Assembly (NCBI RefSeq): GCF_027579695.1 | Contig: NC_083576.1 | Location: 33,462,760-33,526,759 of the forward strand | Origin: Neoarius graeffei | Lineage: Eukaryota > Chordata > Actinopteri > Siluriformes > Ariidae | Direction of reading: 5' to 3' | Length of the DNA: 64,000 bases | In this document: positions 33,908-44,551 of the stretch, in pieces | Layout: every line of letters begins with the position of its first letter | Numbering within the stretch: position 1 is the first letter of the stretch | Notes under the pieces: generated by a model | Told to the model about the DNA's origin: nothing | The model's input: only the letters and a program-made list of their open reading frames with translations | Database searches by the model: none | Translations under genes and position numbers: made by a program

Positions 33908-34140
33908 GAATTATTCATTCATCTTCAGTAGATGCTTTATCCAGGTTAGAGTCATGGTGGATTCAGAGGGACAACTGGGTGTGGGGCAGGAATACACCCT
34001 CGATGTGATGCCAGTATATCGCCAGGCACCATGCACTCACAAACACTTATTCACACCTAGGGGCAATTTAGCAAAGCCAATTCACCTACTTGCTCCTCCA
34101 CTCCCTCACCCTGTGCAACACACATGAACACAGACATGCC
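33908..34140 (+). repeat. SINE-like repeat, uninterrupted
   Basis: It reads attcatcttcagtagatgc, then gacaactgggtgtggggcag, catgcactcacaaacac and ggggcaatttagcaaagcc without interruption. It is the ancestral arrangement of the two pieces found apart at 6664-6765 and 19755-19910, so it shows where the left-copy inversion cut. Confidence 0.6.
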
Positions 34141-34435
34141 TTTGTATGTGCTGTATGTATACAGTATTATAGCTAGGGAGCATAGTTACATATAGAAACA
34201 CTAACCTAACCAAATAATTACAAAACTTACTCTTTCACATTTTCTATTCATATGCACCACCAGTTTAAATACATTTCCTAATTGTAGATTATAGTGCAAA
34301 CATATTTCTGTTATGCTCGATGTGTCTCCAGAGAATAATGTTGTGAGTTGTCGGACTATTAAATTGTTTCTATGAGGTTTCTACCATGAAGCTACAGTGC
34401 TTTGTGCAGGTGAGACACGAATTAATTGATACATT
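34141..34435. other. AT-rich spacer, no gene seen
   Basis: Inverted counterpart of 19447-19754. Nothing else was recognised. Confidence 0.5.
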
Positions 34436-35014
34436 TACAGTACCAGTCAAAAGTTTGACACACTAGTTCAATGCTTTTTTTCTTTATTACTACTAATTAA
34501 AAGACAAGTAATGTCATGATGGATGGTCTTTTTTCTCTTTACTTACAACTGAATCTTAAAAAATTAGAATATTGTGAAAAAGAACAATATTTTCCATCAG
34601 TTATTTCAGAAAGTAAAAACTGAATATATTCGAGACTCATTACATGTAAACTAAAATATTTCAGTTTTCTATTTTAATTTTGATAATTATAGCTTACAGT
34701 GCAAAAAATAAAAATGTCAATATTAGAATATTTCATTCTGAATTTGAGTAAATTACTATTCAAACAGTATAAATACCATGTATCTCTCAGTCTACAGTGG
34801 TACTTGAAAGTTTGTGAACCCTTTAGCATTTTCTATATTTCTGCATAAATATGACCGAAAACAACATCAGATTTTCACACAAGTCCTAAAAGTAGATAAA
34901 GAGAACCCAGTTAAACAAATGAGACAAAAATATTATTCTTGGTCATTTATTTATTGAGGAAAATGAGCCAATATTATATATCTGTGAGTGGCAAAAGTAT
35001 ATGAACTTTTGCTT

Positions 35015-36037
35015 TCAGTATCTGCTGTGACCCCCTTGTGCAGCAATAACTGCAACTAAATGTTTCTGGTAACTGTTGATCAGTCCTGCACACTGGCTTG
35101 GAGGTATTTTAGCCCATTCCTTTGTACAGAACAGCTTCAACTCTGGGATGTTGGTGGGTTTCCTCACATGAACGGCTCGCTTCAGGTCCTTCCACAACAT
35201 TTCAATTGGATTAAGGTCAGGACTTTGACTTGGTCATTCCAAAACATTAACTTTCTTCTTCTTTAGCCATTCTTTGGTAGAACGACTTGTGTGCTTAGGG
35301 TCATTGTCTTGCTGCATGACCCACCTTCTCTTGAGATTCAGTTCATGGACAGATGTCCTGACATTTTCCTTTAGAATTCGCCTGTATAATTCAAAATTCA
35401 TTGTTCCATCAATAATGGCAAGCTGTCCTGGCCCAGATGCAGCAAAACAGGCCCAAACTATGATACTACCACCACCATGTTTTACAGATAGGATAAGGTT
35501 CTTATGCTAGAATGCAGCGTTTTCCTTTCTCCAAACATAACGCTTCTCATTTAAACCAAAATGTTCTATTTTTGTCTCATCTGTCCACAAAACATTTTTC
35601 CAATAGCCTTCGGGCTTGTTCATGTGATCTTTAGCAAACTGCAGACAAGCAGCAATGTTCTTTTTGGAGAGCAGTGGCTTTCTCCTTGCAACCCTGCCAT
35701 GCACACCATTGTTGTTTGGTGTTCTCCTGATGGTGGATTCATGAAGATTAACATTAGCCAATGTGAGAGAGGCCTTCAGTTGCTTAGAAGTTACCCTGGG
35801 GTGCTTTGTGACCTCACCAACTATTACATGCCTTTCTCTTGGAGTGATCTTTGTTGGTCGACCACTCCTGGGGAGGGTAACAATGATCTTGAATTTCCTC
35901 CATTTGTACACAATCTGTCTGACTGTGGATTGGTGGAGTCCAAACTCTTTAGAGATGGTTTTGTAACCTTTTCCAGCCTGATGAGCATCAACAACGCTTT
36001 TTCTGAGGTCCTCGGAAATCTCCTTTGTTTGTGCCAT
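35015..36037 (-). pseudogene. Tc1-a transposase (right copy)
   Basis: From ATG (36035-36037, minus strand) a 181-codon frame runs through the DNA-binding domain and LWTDETKIEHFG to NAAF, where a TAG shared with the left copy stops it. The remainder (QQDNDPKHTS, SPDLNPIEMLW, C-terminal IPPSQCAGLINSYQKH) is readable after it. It lacks the 22 bp deletion of the left copy, so it is the better-preserved copy. All three catalytic residues are present. Confidence 0.8.
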
Positions 36038-36160
36038 GATACACTTCCACAAACGTGTTGTGAAGATCAGACTTTGATTGATCTCTATTCTTTAAATAAA
36101 ATAGGGTGCCCACTCACACCTAATTGTCATTCCATTGATTGAAAACACCTGACTCTAATT

Positions 36161-36224
36161 AACCCCGCCGACAGTAGTCGGAGGGGTTATTATTTTCACC
36201 TGCGTCAGTCTGTGTGTGTGTGTA

Positions 36225-36265
<41 letters not shown>

Positions 36266-36462
36266 GTGTCTGCAAGATATCTCAAGAACCAATGGATCGA
36301 TTTGGACCAAATTTTGTACATGTGTTGCCAATCACCCAGGAAGGAAACCATTAAATTTTGGAGGTCAAAGGTCACGGTCATGGCAGAACTTCGAAATTTT
36401 CGCCCAATGTATTTTAATAGGGAAAAGGCGGGGTTTGCACTCGTTAGGGTGTCCCTGTCTAG
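36161..36462 (+). mobile_element. 302 bp TCTG-rich non-autonomous insertion
   Basis: Inserted in Tc1-a: the left copy reads ctctaatttcacc without interruption. The insert starts aaccccgccgacagtagtcg, contains a short hairpin (ccgacagtagtcgg), a (TCTG)n array (36227-36264) and a non-coding body, and ends gtccctgtctag. The duplication at the ends is at most 2-3 T. The family is unknown to me. Confidence 0.6.
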
Positions 36463-37100
36463 TTTCACCTTCAAATTAACTGCTATGTCAATATAGCTGG
36501 ATCACATACTTTCGCCACTCACAGATATGTAATATTGGATAATTTTCCTCAATAAATAAATGATGAAGTATAATATTTTTGTCTCATTTGTTTAACTGGG
36601 TTCTCTTTATCTACTTTTAGCACTTGTGTGAAAATCTGATGATGTTTTAGGTCATATTTATGCAGAAATATAGAAAATTCTAAAAGGTTCACAAACTTTC
36701 AAGCACCACTGTAGTTTAGTACACACAACCACAATCATGAGGAAGACTGCTGACTTGACAGTTGGCCAGAAGAAGAGCACTGACACCCTCCACAAGGAGG
36801 TTTAGCCACAGGAGGTCATTGCTGAAAAGGCTGGCTGGAAAAGGTGCACAAGCAACTGGGATGACCACAGCCTTGAGAGGATTGTCCAGAAAAGTCGATT
36901 CAAGAACTTGGGAGAGCTTCACAAGGAGTGGGCTGAGGCTGATGTCAGTGCATCAAGTGCAACCAGACACAGATGTCTTCAGAAAAGGGGCCACAACTGT
37001 CACATTCCTAATATCAAGCCTCTCCTTAACCAGAGACAATGTCAGAAGTGTCTTACCTGGGCTAAGGAGAGAAAGAACTGGACTGTTGCTCTGTGGTCCA

Positions 37101-37490
37101 TTTCATCTCATCTCATCTCATCTTATTATCTCTAGCTGCTTTATCCTGTTCTACAGGGTCGCAGGCAAGCTGGAGCCTATCCCAGCTGACTACGGGCGAA
37201 AGGCGGGGTACACCCTGGACAAGTCGCCAGGTCATCACAGGGCTGACACATAGACACAGACAACCATTCACACTCACATTCACACCTATGGTCAATTTAG
37301 AGTCACCAGTTAACCTAACCTGCATGTCTTTGGACTGTGGGGGAAACCAGAGCACCCAGAGGAAACCCACACAGACATGGGGAGAACATGCAAACTCTGC
37401 ACAGAAAGGTGTTCACCGGCCACGGGGCTCGAACCTGGACCTTCTTGCTGTGAGGCGACAGCGCTAACCACTACACCACCATGCCACCCC
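37101..37490 (-). mobile_element. tRNA-derived SINE in Tc1-b, right copy
   Basis: Uninterrupted counterpart of 11920-15345: GATGA tail at the left, tRNA-like head at the right. It is flanked by ctctgtggtcca (37089-37100 and 37491-37502). Its intact body (taactggtgactctaaattg, minus strand) supplies the empty sites for the solo LTR and the Harbinger element. Confidence 0.85.
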
Positions 37491-38091
37491 CTCTGTGGTC
37501 CAATGTCTTCTTTTCTGATGAAAGTAAATTTTGCATTTCATTTGGAAATCAAGGTCCTAGAGTCTGGAGGAAGAGTGGAGAGGCACAGAATCCAAGGTGT
37601 TTCAAGTCCAATGTGAAGTTTCCAGAGTCTGTGATGATTTGGGGTGCCATGTCATCTGCTGGGGTTGGTCCAATGTGTTTTATCAAATCCAAAGTCAACA
37701 TAGCTGTTAACCAGGAGATTTTAGAGCACTTCATGCTTCCATCTGCTGACAAGCTTTATGGAGATGCCGATTTCCTTTTCCAGCAGGACTTCGCACCTGC
37801 CCACAGTGCCAAAACTACTACCAAATGGTTTGCTGACCATGATATTACTGTGCTTGATTGACCAGCCAATTTGTCTGACCTAAACCCCATACAGAATCTA
37901 TGGGGTATTGTCAAAAGAAAGATGAGAAACACCTGACCCAAAAATAGAGACAAGCTGAAGGCCACTATCAAAGCAACCTGGGCTTCAGTAACACCTCAGC
38001 AGTGCCACAGGCCGATTTCCTCCATGCCACGCCACATTGATGCAGTAATTTGTAGTAAAGGAGTCCCAACCAAGTATTGAGTGTACAACCC

Positions 38092-38402
38092 TGTGGCAGC
38101 GGGGGCGTGGTCAAGCACCGGTCTGTGACAGGAGGGTGGAGTCAGGGAAGGTAAGTGGCAGAATCACTACACCTGAGAGCAATTAACTTGTTTGTGTGTC
38201 TTCCCAGTGACCACGCCCTATATGAGGAGGGAGAGCGAGAGCGGAAGGGGCTCATCCCTGAATCAGACTCCGGTTGTGTGTGTGTGTGTCTGTGCTAGAG
38301 TGATTATTGTTAGACTGAAAAGTGTGGCAATAAAGCCCAGTGATAAACCTGATCTCTGTCCTGCCGTCCTCTGTGCTCCACCCACACATAGGGAGCCCTA
38401 CA
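38092..38402 (+). repeat. 5' LTR of the gypsy element
   Basis: Begins TGTGGCAGCGG and ends CCCTACA, 311 bp, with an aataaa at about 38328. It is followed directly by tggcaccgaaacccggga (38404 on), the likely tRNA primer-binding site. Confidence 0.9.
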
Positions 38403-38403
38403 G

Positions 38404-38421
38404 TGGCACCGAAACCCGGGA
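38404..38421 (+). promoter_or_regulatory. Primer-binding site of the gypsy element
   Basis: tggcaccgaaacccggga lies one base after the 5' LTR and starts with TGG, the complement of a tRNA CCA end. I cannot name the tRNA with confidence. The second element has gtggtgccaaaaccc in the same place (62421 on). Confidence 0.6.
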
Positions 38422-38447
38422 AAGTGGAGCACCAACCCAGCAGCCCC

Positions 38448-39338
38448 ATGGAATCCTCCCCGTTCGCCGACCTGGTCCACGCCCTCGCCACAGGTCAGCA
38501 AAGCCAGCACCAGGCGCTCGTCACACTCTAAAAGGAACAAGAGCGGCACTTCGAAGCCCTGGTGCTGGCCCAGCAGGAAGATCGCAAGGCGTTCCGGCAT
38601 CTCCTCGCGTCGGCAGGGCCCACCAGTGCTCCGGCCGCGGGCCCGTCTCCCCTCACTGTCACCAAGATGGGCCCGCAGGACGACCCCGAGGCGTTCCTCA
38701 CGTTGTTTGAACAGGTCGCCGAAGCCTTGGGATGGCCGATGGAGCAGCGCGCGGCGCGCCTCCTCCCCCTGCTCACGGGAGAGGCACAGCTGGCCGCGCT
38801 ACAGCTCCCCGCCGACCGCCGGCTGGCCTCCACAGACCTCCGCCGGGCCGTCCTCCAGCACGTGGGGCGCACACCGGAACAACAGCGCCAGCGCTTCCGC
38901 CCGCTGCAATTGGAGGAAGTCGGCCGGCCATTCGCGTTCGGCCAGCAGCTCCGGGACGGCTGCTGGCGGTGGCTGACGGCCAACGATCGCGACGCCAAGG
39001 GAATCGTCGACCAGGTGGTACTGGAACAGTTCATCACCTGCTTACCAGCAGGAACCGCAGAGTGGGTCCAGTGCCACCGCCTGGCGTCGCTGGATCAGGC
39101 AGTCGAGCTGGCGGAGGATCATCTGGCGGCTGTCCCGGTGGCAGGACAGCAGATGACATCTTCTCTTCTCTCCTCTTCTCTCTCTCTCTCTCTCTCCCCC
39201 TCCTCCTGTGTCCCGTCCTCGCCCCATTCCCCCACCGCGGAGGCGGGGGCTGGCACCACCCCAGCCGGCCCGCCGCACCCGCGGTGCCCTCCCGTTTCTC
39301 CCTTCTGTGTCTGTCTCTCCCCCACCTCAGGTGAGTGA
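38448..39338 (+). pseudogene. gag of the gypsy element
   Basis: ATG at 38448 (MESSPFADLVHALATGQQSQ). Codon 28 is TAA (38529-38531), where the second element has TGG. After that the frame is open through a capsid-like region (DPEAFLTLFEQVAEALGW, RLLPLLTGEAQLAALQLP, GRTPEQQRQRFRPL, PFAFGQQLRDGCWRWL) typical of gypsy gag proteins that assemble the particle. A TC microsatellite (39160-39206) then appears to have shifted the frame, because the zinc knuckle is encoded in another frame (39388 on). Confidence 0.75.
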
Positions 39339-41115
39339 GCCCCAGATCACCAGTGCAGAGGAAAAGCCCGGGCCAGTTTGCTGGCGCTGCGGGGAACCGG
39401 GCCACCTTCAACAGCAGTGCACAGCAATGGAAGTGGGCGTGGTGGTTCGGATCCCCGACGTGCCAGAGGCCGGCCTCGATCGGGCCGGAGCGTATCGCAT
39501 ACCGGTGAGTATCCAAGGGGCTACATATCAGGCATTGGTGGATTCTGGTTGTAATCAGACCTCAATTCGCCAAAGCCTGGTTCAAAACGAGGCATTGGGG
39601 GCAGCACAAGGGGTGAAGGTGTTGTGTGTGCACGGGGATGTTCACCGCTACCCTTTGGTGTCGGTCCACATTTTTTTCAGAGGGGAAAAATTTATAGTGA
39701 AGGCGGCGGTTAATCCTCGCCTGACCCACTCTTTAATTTTGGGGACTGATTGGCCGGGATTTCGGGGTTTAATGACGCGCCTAGTAGAGAGTGGGTCCTG
39801 CCAGTTGACAGGGGGAGGTCCCGGTGTCGCTTTGGCGGGAGCAGCTGTCACAGAGCCGTCTACGTCATCTCCGCGTCAGAGTGAGGAGCCACCGGCTCCT
39901 CCTCTCTCTATTGGGGAATCCCTCGCGGATTTCCCATTAGAGCAGTCGCAAGACGAGACTCTGTGGCATGCGTTTGACCAAGTGAGAGTAATCGATGGTC
40001 AAATGCTCCCGCCGAACGCCACCCCGTCCTTCCCCTACTTCGCGATTATGAAGGATAGATTATACCGAGTGACGCAGGACACTCAAACTAAAGAGCGAGT
40101 CACGCAGCTTTTGATTCCAAAGAGCCGCCGGGAATTGGTATTCCAGGTGGCTCACTTTAATCCCATGGCTGGACACTTAGGGCAGGATAAAACACTAGCC
40201 CGAATAATGGCCCGATTCTATTGGCCGGGGATTCGCGGCGATGTCCGTAGGTGGTGTACGGCATGCCGCGAATGCCAGTTAGTAAATCCAGCGGCCATTC
40301 CAAAAGCGCCTTTGCGCCCTCTACCGTTAATCGAGACCCCGTTTGAGAGAATTGGGATGGATCTCGTCGGGCCATTAGATCGGTCAGCACAAGGGTACCG
40401 CTTTATACTAGTTCTGGTGGACTATGCAACGCGATACCCGGAAGCAGTGCCTCTGCACAATATCTCAGCATGCAGTATTGCAGAGGCACTCTTCCGCGTC
40501 ATCTCCCGAGTTGGAATCCCGAAAGAGATTCTGACTGATCAAGGCACTATGTTTCTGTCACGAACACTGCGCGAACTGTATGGGTTATTGGGGATTAAGC
40601 CGATCCGCACCAGCATGTATCACCCACAAACGGACGGTTTAGTGGAACGGTTCAACCGCACCCTCAAAAATATTATTAAGAAATTCGTAAGTGAGGACGC
40701 ACGTAATTGGGATAAGTGGCTCGAACCCTTGCTGTTCTCAGTGCGAGAGGTCCCCCAAGCCTCCACGGGGTTCTCCCCATTTGAATTATTATATGGACGT
40801 AAGCCGTGCGGCATCCTGGTCGTGCTGCTGGAAAATTGGGAGGAGGGACCTTCACAAAGTAAGAACGAAATTCAGTACGTTATGGACCTGCACGCAAAAC
40901 TCCACACGCTCACCCACCTAACTCAGGAGAATTTGCGGCAGGCCCAGGAACGGCAAGCCCGCCTGTACAACAAGGGTATGCGCCTTAGACAGTTCACACC
41001 GGGAGATAAAGTACTCGTACTGTTGCCCACGTCGAGCTCCAAATTGATCGCCAAGTGGCAAGGACCCTTTGAGGTCACACGGCGAATCGGGGACATCGAC
41101 TATGAGATGAGGTGA
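39208..41115 (+). pseudogene. gag zinc knuckle, protease and integrase of the gypsy element
   Basis: A 635-codon open frame. Near residue 60 is a CCHC knuckle (CWRCGEPGHLQQQC). Near residue 110 is the aspartic protease active site (ALVDSGCNQTS). The integrase zinc finger (HFNPMAGHLGQDKT, CTACREC) and core follow, with catalytic residues in GMDLVGP, LTDQGTMF and HPQTDGLVERFN, then a C-terminal domain (GDKVLVLLP, KWQGPFEV). It ends at TGA (41113-41115), where the second element has CGA, a C-to-T change at a CpG. There is no reverse transcriptase between protease and integrase. Confidence 0.85.
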
Positions 41116-42716
41116 ACAGACAGGGGTGGGGCGCTACAGATTTACCACCTCAATCTGCTTAAACTCTGGAACGAGGAGGTCCCCGTGGCGTTGGTGTCAT
41201 GGTTCCGGAGAAGGCGGAGCTGGGGCCGGAGGTTCAAAAAGGGACATTGGCATCACGTACCTCTCCGGTCCCCTGTGGAGACCACCTCTCCCCGACCCAA
41301 CTCACGGAGGTCGCCCAGTTGCAGACCGAGTTTTCGGATGTGTTCTCGCCCCTGCCCGGTCGCACCAACCTCATAGAGCACCACATAGAGACGCCCCCGG
41401 GGGTGGTAGTGCGTAGCCGCCCTTACAGGCTACCCGAACACAAAAAAAGGTGGTTCGGGAAGAACTTCAGACCATGCTCGAAATGGGCATCGTCGAGGAG
41501 TCCCACAGTGACTGGAGCAGCCCGGTGGTCTTGGTACCCAAGGCCAACGGGTCGGTCCGGTTCTGTGTGGACTATAGAAAAGTCAATGCGGTGTCTAAAT
41601 TTGACGCGTACCCAAAGCCTCGTATTGATGAGTTGCTCGACCGACTCAGCACTGCTCGCTTTTATTCGACACTGGATTTGACGAAGGGATATTGGCAGAT
41701 CCCCTTGACTCCACTATCCCGAGAAAAAACAGCCTTTTCCACACCGTTTGGTTTACACCAATTCATCACCCTTCCGTTTGGGCTGTTTGGGGCGCCCACT
41801 ACGTTTCAGCGGCTGATGGACAGAGTCCTCTGCCCTCACGCCACTTATGCGGCCGCGTATTTAGATGACATCATCATCTATAGTAATGACTGGCAGCGGC
41901 ACCTCGAACATCTGAGGGCCGTCCTTAGGTCGCTGAGGCGAGCGGGGCTCACAGCCAACCCAAAGAAGTGTGCGATTGGGCGGGTGGAAGTACGGTATCT
42001 GGGCTTCCACTTGGGCAATGGGCAGGTGCGTCCCCAAATTAATAAGACAGCAGCAATTGTGGCCTGCCCGAGGCCCAAGACCAAAAAGGGGGTGAGACAG
42101 TTCCTGGGGCTGGCTGGCTATTATCGTAGGTTTATACCTAATTATTCGGACGTCACCAGCCCGCTGACTGATCTCACTAAAAAGGGGGCACCAGATCCGG
42201 TCCAGTGGACGGAGCAATGCCAGCGGGCTTTCTCAGAGGTAAAGGCTGCACTGTGTGGGGGGCCACTTCTACACTCCCCTGACTTTTCTCTCCCTTTTAT
42301 GTTGCAGACCGATGCATCGGACAGAGGGCTGGGGGCGGTTTTGTCCCAGGAGGTGGAGGGGGAGGACCGCCCGGTCCTGTACATCAGCAGGAAGCTGTCA
42401 GTGCGTGAGGGGCACTACAGCACAATAGAGAAAGAGTGTTTGGCCATCAAGTGGGCGGTTCTCGCCCTCCGGTACTACCTGCTGGGGCACCCTTTCACCC
42501 TCTGTTCGGACCACGCGCCCCTCCAGTGGCTCCACCGCATGAAAGATGCCAAAGCGCGGCTCACCTGTTGGTATCTGGCGCTCCAACCCTTTAATTTCAA
42601 GGTGGTCCACAGGCCGGGGGCGCAGATGGTCGTGGCGGACTTCCTCTCCCGTCAAGAGGGGGGGGAGTCGGCTGCAGGCCGGACAGCTGCCCGGCCTGAG
42701 TCGGGCGGTGGGGGTA
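41116..42716 (+). pseudogene. Reverse transcriptase and RNase H of the gypsy element
   Basis: Open from 41450. Fingers/palm motifs: SPVVLVPKANGSVRFCVDYR, DLTKGYWQIPL and FGLHQFITLPFGL, with active site YLDDIIIYS. RNase H follows with QTDASDRGLGAVL, EKECLAIKWAV and SDHAPLQWL, ending near HRPGAQMVVADFLSRQ. Upstream (41116-41450) two one-base deletions, near 41200 and in the A-run at 41443, break the link to integrase when compared with the second element. Catalytic residues of both enzymes are kept. Confidence 0.85.
42700..42716 (+). promoter_or_regulatory. Polypurine tract of the gypsy element
   Basis: cgggcggtgggggta lies directly before the 3' LTR, matching the plus-strand priming site. The second element has gggtggtgggggta in the same place on the minus strand (60519 on). 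Confidence 0.6.
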
Positions 42717-43025
42717 TGTGGCAGCGGGGGCGTGGTCAAGCGCCGGTCTGTGACAGGAGGGCGGAGTCAGGGAAGGTAAGTGGCAGAATCACTACACCTG
42801 AGAGCAATTAACCTGTGTTTGTGTGTCTTCCCAGTGACCGCGCCCTATATGAGGAGGGAGAGCGAGAGCGGAAGGGGCTCATCCCTGAACCAGACACTGG
42901 TTGTGTGTGTGTCTGTGCTAGAGTGATTATTGTTAGACTGAAAAGTGTGGCAATAAAGCCCAGTGATAAACCTGATCTCTGTCCTGCCGTCCTCTGTGCT
43001 CCACCCACACATAGGGAGCCCTACA
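42717..43025 (+). repeat. 3' LTR of the gypsy element
   Basis: 309 bp, TGTGGCAGCGG to CCCTACA. Differences from the 5' LTR include caccgg/cgccgg, gtggag/gcggag, ccacgc/ccgcgc, gaatca/gaacca, a short GT-run length change and a 2 bp indel. Confidence 0.9.
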
Positions 43026-43412
43026 AACCCCAATTCCAAAAAAAAGTTGTGTTAACTGTAAATAATAATTTAAAAAGGAATGTGATAATTTGCAAATTAT
43101 GGAAACCCTATATTTAATTGAAAATAGGACAAAGACAACAAATGTTGAAAGTGAAAAATTTTAGTGTTTTTTGAAAAATATATGCTCATTTTGAATATGA
43201 TGTCAGCAACATGTTTCAAAAAAGTTGGGACAGGGGCATGTTTACCACTGTATTGCATCACCTCTACTTTTAAAAACACTCTGTAAATTTTGAGAATTGA
43301 AGAGACCAACTGCAGTAGTTTTGAAAGAGAAATGTTGTCCCATTCTTGCCTAATGTACAGTTTCAGTTGCTCAACAGTTCGGGGTCTCCTTTGTCATATT
43401 TTGCACGAAATG

Positions 43413-44167
43413 TTTTAAATGGGAGACAGGTCTGGACTGCAGGCAGGCCAGTTTAGCACCCAGACTTTCTTACTATGGAGCCTTGAAGTTTTAATATGTG
43501 CAGAAAGCAGTTTGGCATTGTCTTGCTGAAAGAAGGAATGCCTTCCCTGAAAAGGATTTTGTCTGGATGGCAGCATATTGCTCTGAAGCGTGTATATATC
43601 CTTCAGCATTAATGATGCCTTCCCAGATGTACAAGCTACCCATGTTATGTGCACTAATGCACCCTCATACCATCACAGATGCTGGCTTTTGAACTGTGCA
43701 CTGATAAACTGGATAGTCCTTCTCCTCTTTGGTGTGAAGGACGTGGTGTCCATGACTTCTAAAAAGAATTTCTAATTTTGACTCATCAGACCTCAGGACA
43801 ATTTTCCACTTTGCCTCAGTCCATCGTAAAAGAGCTCGGTCCGAAAGAAGATGGCGGTGTTTCTGGATATTGTTTATATATGGTTTTAACTTGCATTTGT
43901 GGATGCAGCAATGAACCATTTTCACAGACGGTTTTCAGTCTTGTCTCTTACATATAGAGATTCTCCAGATTCTCTGAATCTTTTAATGATCATATGTACC
44001 ATAGATGATGTGATCCCCAAATTCTTTGTAATTTTACATTGAGGAATGTTATTCTTAAATTGTTGCACTGTTTGCCGACACAGTCTTTCACAGAGCAGTG
44101 AACCCCTCCCCATCTTTACTTCTGAAAGACTTAGCCCCTCTGGGATGTTCTTTTTATACCTCATCAA
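43413..44167 (-). pseudogene. Tc1-c transposase (right copy)
   Basis: The minus strand has an N-terminal helix-turn-helix region (ERLCRQTVQQFKNNIPQ, ITSSMVHMIIKRFRESGE), then VLRSDESKLEILF with the first catalytic Asp and a region with the second Asp, and SPDLSPI ending at a stop where the Glu should be. Several frameshifts. The best-preserved open parts are 43922-44167 and 43665-43925. Confidence 0.7.
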
Positions 44168-44179
44168 GTTACTGACCTG

Positions 44180-44551
44180 GGCGGCACGGTGGTGTAGTGG
44201 TTAGCGCTGTCGCCTCACAGCAAGAAGGTCCTGGGTTCGAGCCCCGTGGCCGGCGAGGGCCTTTCTGTGCGGAGTTTGCATGTTCTCCCCGTGTCCGCGT
44301 GGGTTTCCTCCGGGTGCTCCGGTTTCCCCCACAGTCCAAAGACATGCAGGTTAGGTTAACTGGTGACTCTAAATTGACCGTAGGTGTGAGTGTGAGTGGT
44401 TGTCTGTGTCTATGTGTCAGCCCTGTGATGACCTGGCGACTTGTCCAGGGTGTACCCCGCCTCTCGCCCGTAGTCAGCTGGCATAGGCTCCAGCTTGCCT
44501 GCGACCCTGTAGAAGGATAAAGCAGCTAGAGATAATGAGATGAGATGAGAT
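44180..44551 (+). mobile_element. tRNA-derived SINE in Tc1-c
   Basis: A full-length 372 bp copy: head ggcggcacggtggtgtagtg, B-box ggttcgagccc, tail gatgagatgagat. A perfect 12 bp duplication gttactgacctg lies on both sides (44168-44179 and 44552-44563). The left copy has lost this region, so whether it is copy-specific cannot be told. Confidence 0.88.

Larger units (their letters stand above)
34795..36711 (-). mobile_element. Tc1-a (Tc1/mariner), right copy
   Basis: Ends cagtggtacttgaaag (34795) and the complement of cagtggtgcttgaaag (36711) are flanked by TA. It lacks the THAP element found in the left copy, preserving that empty site (36638-36655). It gained a 302 bp TCTG-rich insertion at 36161. 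Confidence 0.85.
34436..38085 (+). mobile_element. Tc1-b (Tc1/mariner), right copy
   Basis: TA at 34436-34437 precedes the terminal repeat cagtaccagtcaaaagtttg. The transposase starts at 36737 (MRKTADLTVG, then a TAG shared with the left copy), is interrupted by a SINE at 37101-37490 and continues to about 38075 with FFSDESKFC, LFQQDFAPAHSA and NPIQNLWG. The catalytic Glu is Gln. The 3' terminal repeat is not visible because Tc1-c is inserted at TA 38084-38085. Confidence 0.75.
38092..43025 (+). mobile_element. Complete Ty3/gypsy retrotransposon with integrase before reverse transcriptase (Gmr1-like)
   Basis: Two LTRs (38092-38402 and 42717-43025) bound a gag-protease-integrase-reverse transcriptase-RNase H interior. 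The 5 bp duplication aaccc is present at 38087-38091 and 43026-43030. The left-copy Tc1-c junction shows the empty site (tacaaccccaattcc). Most Ty3/gypsy elements have integrase last; the integrase-first order is the known hallmark of the Gmr1 group, first described in Atlantic cod. The LTRs differ by roughly seven substitutions plus small indels by eye, so insertion is fairly recent. Frameshifts and stops make this copy inactive. Confidence 0.9.

Noticed and set aside
35561..36142. 193-codon plus-strand ORF across Tc1-a
   Set aside because: Opposite strand of the transposase, which has all expected motifs on the minus strand.
38252..38491. ORFs within the gypsy LTRs and leader
   Set aside because: Short, overlapping regulatory sequence, and opposite to or out of frame with gag.
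39034..39516. 160-codon minus-strand ORF over gag
   Set aside because: GC-rich shadow frame opposite the gag/knuckle region.
44180..44260. Possible tRNA genes in the SINE heads
   Set aside because: A and B boxes are present, but each is followed by the same SINE body and flanked by target duplications; no acceptor stem pairing.
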